49,838 nt of DNA from the NCBI GenBank assembly GCA_947452215.1, contig CANGCD010000002.1, positions 1-49,838 on the forward strand, read 5' to 3'. The notes beneath the pieces are model-generated. The model was not told the DNA's origin. It saw only the letters and a list, made by a program, of their open reading frames with translations, and did not search any database. Both the position numbers and the translations under genes were made by a program. The stretch comes from Cytophagaceae bacterium (GTDB lineage Bacteria; Bacteroidota; Bacteroidia; Cytophagales; Spirosomataceae). Positions 43,429-49,838 of this stretch are shown here, one piece after another; within the stretch, counting starts at the first letter, position 1, and the number at the start of each line of letters is the position of its first letter.

Positions 43429-43457
43429 AAGTCGCCTGAGTTAAACCCAGGCGACTT
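43429..43457 (-). terminator. Terminator of the ilvDBNC operon
   Basis: AAGTCGCCTG (43429-43438) and CAGGCGACTT (43448-43457) form a 10-base stem with a 9-base loop, 20 bases past the ilvC stop, and the minus strand continues with a T run. Confidence 0.9.
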
Positions 43458-43476
43458 GATTCTTTAACAGCTAAAA

Positions 43477-44520
43477 TTAGTTGTTTTCAGGACGTAAGCT
43501 ACGTACCGCAGCTCCCGCTCTCCACATTTCTGAATCACGCATTTCTTGCAATTCAGCCTCTAATTTCACACGGTAATCCGGTTGTGAGTTCAAATCGATT
43601 GAACGTGCCGCCTCCGCTTGCGTCTTAACTGAGTTATATAATTTCTCGAATACGGGCTTCGATGCATCACGGAATGGCTTCCACCAATCCAAAGCACCAC
43701 GTTGAGCCGTCGTAGAGCAGTTGGCATACATCCAATCCATTCCATTCTCAGCCACTAATGGCATTAATGATTGCGTCAATTCTTCAACTGTTTCGTTGAA
43801 AGCCTCAGATGGTGAGTGACCGTTCTCACGCAATACTTCGTATTGTGCAGCGAAGATACCTTGGATGGCACCCATTAGAGTACCGCGCTCACCCGTTAAG
43901 TCAGATGTTACTTCTTTGTAGAAATCCGTTTCAAACAAATATCCTGAACCTACACCGATTGCCATTGCGATACATTTCTCACGTGCTTTTCCTGTTGCGT
44001 CTTGGTATACTGCAAAAGAAGAGTTCAAGCCTTTACCAGCTACGAACAAACGACGCAATGAAGTACCTGATCCTTTCGGAGCAGCTAAAAACACATCCAC
44101 ATCTGCTGGAGGAACGATACCCGTTTTCTCTTTGTATGTGATTCCAAAACCATGTGAGAAATACAATGACTTACCTGCCGTCAAATATTTCTTAACCGTT
44201 GGCCATAATTCGATTTGAGCAGCATCCGAAAGTAAGTAACAAATGATTGTACCTTTTTCCAATGCTTCTTCGATTTCAAATAAAGTTACACCTGGAACCC
44301 AACCATCGGCGACAGCTTTGTCATAGGTTTTACCTTTACGTTGTCCTACGATTACATTCAGACCATTGTCTTTCATGTTCAATGCTTGTCCTGGACCTTG
44401 CACGCCGTAACCAATTACTGCGATTGTTTGATCAGCTAATACTTGTCTAGCTTTCTCTAAAGGAAATTCTTCTCTTGTTACGATGTCTTCAACAACTCCA
44501 CCGAAATTAATCTTTGCCAT
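43477..44520 (-). CDS. ilvC: Ketol-acid reductoisomerase
   Basis: NADPH- and Mg-dependent step of valine and isoleucine synthesis. From ATG 44520 the protein has 347 residues, beginning MAKINFGGVVEDIV, the usual Bacteroidetes start; the listed ORF has 16 extra residues that overlap ilvN. It shows the cofactor loop IGYGVQGPGQAL (about 36-47), followed by KDNG and GQRKG, and a C-terminal helical part with the metal-binding block TSDLTGERGTLMGAI (about 214-228). It is the last gene of the ilvD-ilvB-ilvN-ilvC transcript, closed by a strong terminator. Confidence 0.97.
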   Translation of the reverse strand: MAKINFGGVVEDIVTREEFPLEKARQVLADQTIAVIGYGVQGPGQALNMKDNGLNVIVGQRKGKTYDKAVADGWVPGVTLFEIEEALEKGTIICYLLSDAAQIELWPTVKKYLTAGKSLYFSHGFGITYKEKTGIVPPADVDVFLAAPKGSGTSLRRLFVAGKGLNSSFAVYQDATGKAREKCIAMAIGVGSGYLFETDFYKEVTSDLTGERGTLMGAIQGIFAAQYEVLRENGHSPSEAFNETVEELTQSLMPLVAENGMDWMYANCSTTAQRGALDWWKPFRDASKPVFEKLYNSVKTQAEAARSIDLNSQPDYRVKLEAELQEMRDSEMWRAGAAVRSLRPENN

Positions 44521-44552
44521 TTTTTTGTTTTTTAATTTATATACTTTTTCGA

Positions 44553-45086
44553 TTATACTATTTCCCAATTACCCTCGGGAAGAAATTCAACCAATCCTTT
44601 TTCCGTTTTACCCACGGCAATCCGTCCGGATTTGATGTACTCTAAAATTTCCCACTTTTTCAAGTAGTTATAAAATTCTCCTAATTCTTCTTCGGTTCCA
44701 TTCTTCTCTACCACCACATATTCCAATCCCCAATGAACCACTTTAGCATTCCAATCCAAATTGATTGTCTTCACGTCAATCGGCTCACCGCCTAGTGGAG
44801 TTGCCAACTTAAATAAAGCTACTTCATTGTAGATAATCTCGTCATCCAAATAACCATAAACCGCTAAGACGTCTGTTACCTTACGGATTTGACGCACTAA
44901 TTTTTCCACAACATCCCGATTTTCGCTTCGGATCACAATGGTGAAACGCGAAACACCTCGGCGTTCCGTTTCCGAAACCGTCAAACTCTCAATGTTCAAG
45001 CGACGACGCGTGAAGATGATTGTAATCCGATTTAATAAACCGACCGTGTTCGTGGTAAATACCGATAATGTATAATTTGTCAACAT
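44553..45086 (-). CDS. ilvN: Acetolactate synthase small (regulatory) subunit
   Basis: ACT-domain partner that activates IlvB and gives feedback inhibition by valine. The 177 residues begin LTNYTLSVFTTNTVGLLNRI; Asn 13, Gly 16 and Asn 31 (RRRLNIESLTV) fall where the valine contacts lie in E. coli IlvH, so valine sensing is likely kept. The C-terminal domain of the IlvH type is present. The gene starts 3 bases after ilvB and is followed after 32 bases by ilvC. Confidence 0.93.
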   Translation of the reverse strand: MLTNYTLSVFTTNTVGLLNRITIIFTRRRLNIESLTVSETERRGVSRFTIVIRSENRDVVEKLVRQIRKVTDVLAVYGYLDDEIIYNEVALFKLATPLGGEPIDVKTINLDWNAKVVHWGLEYVVVEKNGTEEELGEFYNYLKKWEILEYIKSGRIAVGKTEKGLVEFLPEGNWEIV

Positions 45087-45089
45087 AAT

Positions 45090-46832
45090 TTACTCGAGCC
45101 TTACGTTAGTTACAGTACTGCCCGCAGGCACCATCGGGAATACATTCCCTTCTTTTTCACAAACAATTTCCAATAAATAAGGCGTCTCAGAATTCAATAA
45201 AGTATCTAAGGACTCACTCAATAAGCTTCGATCCGAGACTGTATGTCCTGGAATTCCAAAACCTTTCGCTATCGTAATGAAATCTGGATTTTCCAATTCA
45301 ACGAATGAATAACGACGGGCATGGAAAAGTTCCTGCCATTGGCGAACCATTCCTAAGAAATTATTATTCAAAATGATAATCTTCACAGGCAATTTGCTTT
45401 GGGCAATCGTGCCTAGCTCTTGCAATGTCATTTGGAAACCACCATCCCCAATCACCGCAATCACTTCGCGTTCCGGAACAGCTACTTTCGCACCAAATGC
45501 TGCTGGCAAGGCAAATCCCATCGTTCCAGCGCCACCGGACGTTACGATTGAATTTCTTTTCTTGAATCGGTAATAACGATTCGTCACCATTTGATGTTGG
45601 CCTACGTCCGTCACCACAACCGCTTCCCCTTTCGTTTTATCCGACATCATCGCAATCGCCTCACCCATTTTAATCTGATCACCCTCATGGAATACATCCT
45701 TCATGGTGATTTTCTCATGCTCTTCTTTGAAATAATAATCAAATTCGGCACGCCACTCCAAATGCTCTGCTGGCTTTATCAGAGGCAAAAGCGCTTTTAA
45801 CGCCGCCTTTGCATCACCTACCACAGGCGCGTCGGCTTTGACATTTTTATCAACTTCCGCTGGATCAATTTCAATATGAACGACCTTTGCTTGCTTAGCA
45901 TAGGTAGCTAAATCTCCCGTAATACGGTCATCAAAGCGCATACCAATTGCAATCAACACGTCACATGAATTCGTCAAGACGTTTGCCCCGTAATTTCCAT
46001 GCATACCTGGCCAGCCCACATACATAGGGTGATCAGCATCCATGGACGACATCCCTAAAAGTGTTGTCGCTACCGGAATACCTGCTTTATCTACTAAATC
46101 ATTTAATTCTTTTTCAGCTCCCGCAATGATAACCCCATGACCCGCTAAGATATAAGGCTTTTTCGCTTCATTAATCAGCTTCGCAGCAGCCGCCAAATGC
46201 TCCGGCTTAGGCTCGATCCGCGGCTTATAGGAAATAATGGATTTGCAAGGAATATATTCAAATGGCACGGTCATCTTATCCGACTGGGCCGTACGTGTAA
46301 TATCAATCAATACAGGACCTGGACGGCCTGTTTCTGCAATATAAAATGCTTTTGCTATAATTTCAGGAATTTCATTCGCGTCCATCACCTGGTAATTCCA
46401 TTTTGTAACTGGCATGGAAATACCAATCAAATCGCACTCTTGAAACGCATCGGTTCCTAATAAATTTCCTTTTACCTGACCCACAATGCATACCAAAGGC
46501 GTTGAATCCAACATCGCATCCGCAATCGGGGTAATTAAATTCGTAGCACCAGGACCCGAAGTTACCATGCAAACGCCTGCTTTATTCAGCATACGTGCAT
46601 AACCTTGCGCAGCATGGCCAGCACCTTGCTCATGACGCACTAATATATGCTTCAAACGATCTTGATAATCGAATAAAGCATCGTAGGTAGGCATAATCGC
46701 ACCTCCTGGGTATCCAAAAATAGTTGTAACTCCCTGCGCGACCAATGACTCCATGATAGCCTGAGCACCCGTCAAGAATTGCTTCTCTTCAGGTTGTTTT
46801 GAATCAGCGGGTTGGGTTTGGGTTTGTCCCAT
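45090..46832 (-). CDS. ilvB: Acetolactate synthase large subunit, biosynthetic
   Basis: Thiamine-diphosphate enzyme that joins two pyruvates, or pyruvate and 2-oxobutanoate. The 580 residues contain the catalytic Glu in VRHEQGAGHAAQGYA (about 64-78), the GFALPAAFGAK block and the thiamine-binding GDGGFQMTLQEL...NNNF region (about 463-490), with FLGMVRQWQELF typical of acetohydroxyacid synthase rather than pyruvate oxidase. It is followed at 3 bases by its regulatory partner ilvN. The gap to ilvD upstream is 86 bases without a clear terminator. Confidence 0.97.
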   Translation of the reverse strand: MGQTQTQPADSKQPEEKQFLTGAQAIMESLVAQGVTTIFGYPGGAIMPTYDALFDYQDRLKHILVRHEQGAGHAAQGYARMLNKAGVCMVTSGPGATNLITPIADAMLDSTPLVCIVGQVKGNLLGTDAFQECDLIGISMPVTKWNYQVMDANEIPEIIAKAFYIAETGRPGPVLIDITRTAQSDKMTVPFEYIPCKSIISYKPRIEPKPEHLAAAAKLINEAKKPYILAGHGVIIAGAEKELNDLVDKAGIPVATTLLGMSSMDADHPMYVGWPGMHGNYGANVLTNSCDVLIAIGMRFDDRITGDLATYAKQAKVVHIEIDPAEVDKNVKADAPVVGDAKAALKALLPLIKPAEHLEWRAEFDYYFKEEHEKITMKDVFHEGDQIKMGEAIAMMSDKTKGEAVVVTDVGQHQMVTNRYYRFKKRNSIVTSGGAGTMGFALPAAFGAKVAVPEREVIAVIGDGGFQMTLQELGTIAQSKLPVKIIILNNNFLGMVRQWQELFHARRYSFVELENPDFITIAKGFGIPGHTVSDRSLLSESLDTLLNSETPYLLEIVCEKEGNVFPMVPAGSTVTNVRLE

Positions 46833-46918
46833 GGTCTTTTTACTATTTTGTCTTCAATCTAAAACGAATGGCTAATTTAAGCCTTCAAGCTTTAGAAAAA
46901 AATTGAATTGTTCATTTT

Positions 46919-48595
46919 TTACAAATCCGTTACACAACCTTGGCTGGCTGAAGCAACATTTTTGATATACTTACGTAAAACACCGGAGGTATGCGGGGAA
47001 ACTTTCGGTTTCCATGCTTTCCGGCGCTCTGCTAATTCTTCGTCAGACACATGCAAGATGATTTTATTATCGACAGCGTCAATGGTGATCTTGTCTCCAT
47101 CCTTCACCAAACCGATATTTCCACCTTCTTGCGCTTCTGGCGTTACGTGACCTACTACAAATCCGTGCGTTCCTCCCGAGAAACGACCATCTGTGATCAT
47201 CGCCACTGAATTACCTAAACCTGCCCCCATCAAGGCGGAAGTTGGCTTTAACATTTCCGGCATCCCAGGTCCCCCTTTAGGGCCTTCATTGCGAATTACC
47301 ACGACGTGGCCCGCTTTTATTTCGCCTTTCGATAAGAATTCCATCACCTCTTCCTCGCGCTCACATACTTTGGCAATTCCCTCGAAACGCTCTCCTTCTT
47401 TTCCTGTAATCTTTGCAACAGCTCCTTCGGTTGCCAAATTGCCATATAAAATCTGCAAGTGACCCGTTGGCTTCATCGGATTTGAAATCGGATGAATAAT
47501 TTTCTGTGTCTCAAAATTCAAATCCGGCGCATCTGCCAAATTCTCCGCCATGGTCTTACCTGTTACAGTTAGACACTCCCCATGCAAGAAACCTTCTTTC
47601 AATAAATATTTCAAAATGGCTGGCATTCCTCCGATTGCCAACACATCTTCCATGTAGTATTTTCCAGACGGCTTCAAATCGGCCAATAATGGCGTACGAT
47701 CCGAAATGTCTTGAATATCTTTCAGTGTAAAATCAACACCTGCCGAATGGGCAATCGCTAAATAATGTAACACCGCATTGGTACTTCCACCCAAGGCCAT
47801 AACGACCGTCATCGCATTCTCGAATGATTTGCGCGTCATGATGTCACGTGGACAAATATTTTTCTCCAATAAGACTTTCATCGCTGCACCAATCGCCAAA
47901 CACTCAGCTTTTTTGCCTTCGTGTGTCGCCGGATACGTAGACGAATTTGGCAAAACCAAACCCATCGCTTCCATCGATGATGCCATTGTATTGGCCGTAT
48001 ACATACCTCCACAAGCGCCTGGACCCGGAATTGAATTACGAATAACTCCTTCGTAATCTTCATCCGATATATTACCGGCGTATTTCTTACCTAAGGCTTC
48101 AAAAGCCGACACAATATCTAATTTCTCTCCTTTGTAGGATCCCGAACGAATCGTTCCTCCGTACACCAACATCCCCGGACGATTCACACGTGCCAAGGCC
48201 ATCATCGCACCTGGCATGTTTTTGTCACAACCTACAACAGCAATCACGCCGTCATACCATTGCGCACCTACCACGTTTTCAATCGAATCTGCGATGATAT
48301 CACGTGATGGCAAAGAATAACTCATCCCGTCATTGCCATTTGTCATCCCATCCGAAACCCCAATGGTGTGAAAAATCAAGCCCACCATGCCATTTTCTTG
48401 GATTCCCTTTTTCACGTGAACCGATAAACCGTTCAAGTGCATATTACATGGATTCCCCTCATAACCCGTACTTGCGATACCGATTTGAGCCTTATCCATG
48501 TCCTCTGGAGTCAATCCAATGCCATAAAGCATGGCTTTCGCCGCCGGATTAGTCACTTCTTGAGTAAGTGTTCTTGAGAATTTATTTAATGACAT
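46919..48595 (-). CDS. ilvD: Dihydroxy-acid dehydratase
   Basis: Iron-sulfur enzyme that makes the 2-oxo acids of valine and isoleucine. The 558 residues contain the Fe-S cysteines in NPCNMHL (about 48-54), GCDKNMPG (about 122-129) and [14 protein letters not shown] (about 192-205), with the C-terminal [17 protein letters not shown]-type block ([13 protein letters not shown]). All expected motifs are present. It is the first gene of the ilvDBNC operon, with a promoter 23 bases before the start codon. Confidence 0.97.
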   Translation of the reverse strand: MSLNKFSRTLTQEVTNPAAKAMLYGIGLTPEDMDKAQIGIASTGYEGNPCNMHLNGLSVHVKKGIQENGMVGLIFHTIGVSDGMTNGNDGMSYSLPSRDIIADSIENVVGAQWYDGVIAVVGCDKNMPGAMMALARVNRPGMLVYGGTIRSGSYKGEKLDIVSAFEALGKKYAGNISDEDYEGVIRNSIPGPGACGGMYTANTMASSMEAMGLVLPNSSTYPATHEGKKAECLAIGAAMKVLLEKNICPRDIMTRKSFENAMTVVMALGGSTNAVLHYLAIAHSAGVDFTLKDIQDISDRTPLLADLKPSGKYYMEDVLAIGGMPAILKYLLKEGFLHGECLTVTGKTMAENLADAPDLNFETQKIIHPISNPMKPTGHLQILYGNLATEGAVAKITGKEGERFEGIAKVCEREEEVMEFLSKGEIKAGHVVVIRNEGPKGGPGMPEMLKPTSALMGAGLGNSVAMITDGRFSGGTHGFVVGHVTPEAQEGGNIGLVKDGDKITIDAVDNKIILHVSDEELAERRKAWKPKVSPHTSGVLRKYIKNVASASQGCVTDL

Positions 48596-48617
48596 ACGAG
48601 TAAATTTTTACAAACAA

Positions 48618-48650
48618 CAAATATACGCAATCCAATTTGTTCAAGCCAAC
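48618..48650 (-). promoter_or_regulatory. Promoter of ilvDBNC
   Basis: On the minus strand GTTG (48650-48647), a 21-base spacer and TATATTTG (48625-48618) fit the Bacteroidetes consensus. The leader would be about 18 bases, leaving no room for an attenuator. Confidence 0.55.
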
Positions 48651-48672
48651 GTTTTACCAAACAATCGTTGGC
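48645..48672 (-). promoter_or_regulatory. Inverted repeat at the ilvD promoter
   Basis: GCCAACG (48645-48651) and CGTTGGC (48666-48672) form a 7-base inverted repeat with a 14-base spacer. One arm contains the GTTG of the ilvD promoter. It may be the terminator of the ABC transporter gene (no true T run follows) or an operator. Confidence 0.35.
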
Positions 48673-48695
48673 CAATCAAGGAAATACAAAATAAA

Positions 48696-49838
48696 TTATT
48701 TGTTTTCCCCTACTTGTTGGCGCCACATCGCATAGTATAAACCTTTATCGGCCAACAAACTTTCATGATTCCCTGATTCAACGACCTTACCTTTCTCCAA
48801 TACATAAATGCGCGTCGCATGCATGATCGTAGATAAACGGTGAGCAATCAAAATCGTCAAATGCTCGGAAGCTTGTGAAACCGCACGAATGGTTTCCGAG
48901 ATTTCTTCCTCCGTCAATGAATCCAAGGCCGAGGTTGCTTCGTCAAAAACTAACAAGTTCGGATCTCTCAACAAGGCACGAGCGATACTTAAGCGTTGTT
49001 TTTCGCCTCCGGAAACCTTCACTCCGCCTTCACCGATGAGGGAATCTAACCCTTTATCGGCACGGGCCAATAAGCTTTGGCAAGCTGCTTTTTCCAGCAC
49101 TTCCATACATTGGGCATCGGTTGCATTGGGGTTCACGAACAATAAATTCTCTCGAATGGATCCGGAGAACAATTGGGTATCCTGCGTAACGAAACCTATT
49201 TTCTTGCGTAATTGATCAAAATCAATCGCATCACCTGCTTCACCATTGTAGTAAACTTGACCCTTTTTCGGTCGGTAAAGACCCACCAATAATTTCACCA
49301 AGGTCGACTTTCCTGCCCCCGAAGGCCCTACAAAGGCAATTGTTTCTCCGCCTTTAACTTGGAAAGAAATGTCAGACAAAGCTTCTTGCGTCGCAGATTG
49401 ATGTTGGAAGGAAACATGATCAAAAGTCAAATCCTGAATGTGCGAAATCGACTTGGGATTTTCCGGTTTCTTCTCCCCTGGAATCGCCAAAATTTGCTCA
49501 AAATTCTGTAGCGACACCTCCGCTTCACGGAAGGTATTGACCACATTTCCGATCTCTTGCAAAGGGTTAAATAGGAAGAATGAATAGATGTTCAAGGAAT
49601 AAAACTGGCCGATGGTGATTTGGCCTTTGTAAATCAAATAGATCAACACCACCACCATGAGCATACGCAATAAGTTGACGCAGGTACCTTGAACAAAAGC
49701 CATGGAACGCACATAACGCACTTTTTTCAATTCAAGCTTCAGAATTTTTTCCGTCGTCGCATTCAAATGGGCGATTTCCTGTTCGGCCAAACCGAGCGAT
49801 TTCACCAATTCGATATTGCGTAAGGATTCCGTCGTAGA
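48696..49838 (-). CDS. ABC exporter, fused permease-ATPase, partial (N-terminus outside window)
   Basis: The frame stays open to the right edge (380 codons plus stop); the track start at 49808 is a TTG inside the gene. The visible part starts in the membrane domain (ESLRNIELVKSLGLAE, then two hydrophobic segments) and ends with a complete ATPase domain: Walker A GPSGAGKST, signature VSGGEKQR, Walker B LLVFDEATSALD and the H-loop AHRLST. The order is that of a type I exporter (MsbA/LapB-like or peptidase-carrying), acting as a dimer in the inner membrane. The cargo cannot be told as the N-terminus is missing. Confidence 0.93.
   Translation of the reverse strand, partial: STTESLRNIELVKSLGLAEQEIAHLNATTEKILKLELKKVRYVRSMAFVQGTCVNLLRMLMVVVLIYLIYKGQITIGQFYSLNIYSFFLFNPLQEIGNVVNTFREAEVSLQNFEQILAIPGEKKPENPKSISHIQDLTFDHVSFQHQSATQEALSDISFQVKGGETIAFVGPSGAGKSTLVKLLVGLYRPKKGQVYYNGEAGDAIDFDQLRKKIGFVTQDTQLFSGSIRENLLFVNPNATDAQCMEVLEKAACQSLLARADKGLDSLIGEGGVKVSGGEKQRLSIARALLRDPNLLVFDEATSALDSLTEEEISETIRAVSQASEHLTILIAHRLSTIMHATRIYVLEKGKVVESGNHESLLADKGLYYAMWRQQVGENK

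Noticed and set aside
1-49838. Mobile element, CRISPR array, tRNA or rRNA
   Set aside because: No transposase, integrase, regular spacer array or T-loop-like sequence was seen in the gaps; most gaps are too short to hold them.

Overview
The window reads as a chromosomal segment of a Bacteroidetes/Bacteroidota bacterium, probably of the order Cytophagales and possibly near Aquirufa or other Spirosomaceae (the genus is a guess). The support is seen in the sequence: a SusC/SusD pair, a PorP-GldK-GldL-GldM-GldN gliding/type IX secretion cluster plus GldD, many lipoproteins with a short lipobox, almost no Shine-Dalgarno sequences, and repeated promoters of the Bacteroidetes form (TTG/TTTG, about 19-22 bases, TAnnTTTG). 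Genes are densely packed, often overlapping by 1-26 bases. I see no rRNA, tRNA, CRISPR array, phage or insertion sequence.

Layout. 1-3676 (minus): an operon of a GT39-like membrane glycosyltransferase, a YhhN-type lysoplasmalogenase and a large FAD-linked oxidase cut by the window edge. 3749-6202 (minus): class I ribonucleotide reductase large subunit, read from a promoter about 190 bases upstream, so with a long leader. 6722-11119 (plus): ribosomal protein L31 type B with a possible structured leader, then a GlmU-like nucleotidyltransferase, holB, hemC and an RfbD-like reductase. 11169-12918 (minus): obgE and adk, separated by two heptameric repeat tracts. 13155-18223 (plus): a lone SusC/SusD nutrient uptake pair, then a nitroreductase. 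19045-24455 (minus): priA, gldD, plsC, pyk. 24667-30262 (minus): gldN, gldM, gldL, gldK, porP. 30358-33318 (minus): hemD, a DUF4271 membrane protein, sucD. 33460-36517 (plus): recN and three overlapping lipoprotein genes, including a SCO copper protein and a cytochrome c. 36514-38377 (minus): lptC and an outer membrane barrel gene. 38488-41036 (plus): a MscS channel and an unknown polytopic membrane protein. 41037-48595 (minus): branched-chain amino acid synthesis, transcribed ilvD-ilvB-ilvN-ilvC, then ilvA and leuA from their own promoters. 48696-49838 (minus): an ABC exporter cut by the window edge.

How the parts work together. GldK-L-M-N with PorP form the core and motor of the type IX secretion/gliding machine; GldD is a further gliding lipoprotein. 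IlvA, IlvBN, IlvC, IlvD and LeuA cover threonine to 2-oxobutanoate, the shared isoleucine/valine steps and the first leucine step. Both IlvA and LeuA lack their usual C-terminal regulatory domains, so allosteric control may rest on the ACT protein IlvN. I found no clearly new multi-gene system. The most unusual items are regulatory: a possible L31 leader pseudoknot, a long nrdA leader, terminators buried inside neighbouring coding regions, a predicted leaderless ilvA transcript and the heptamer repeats.
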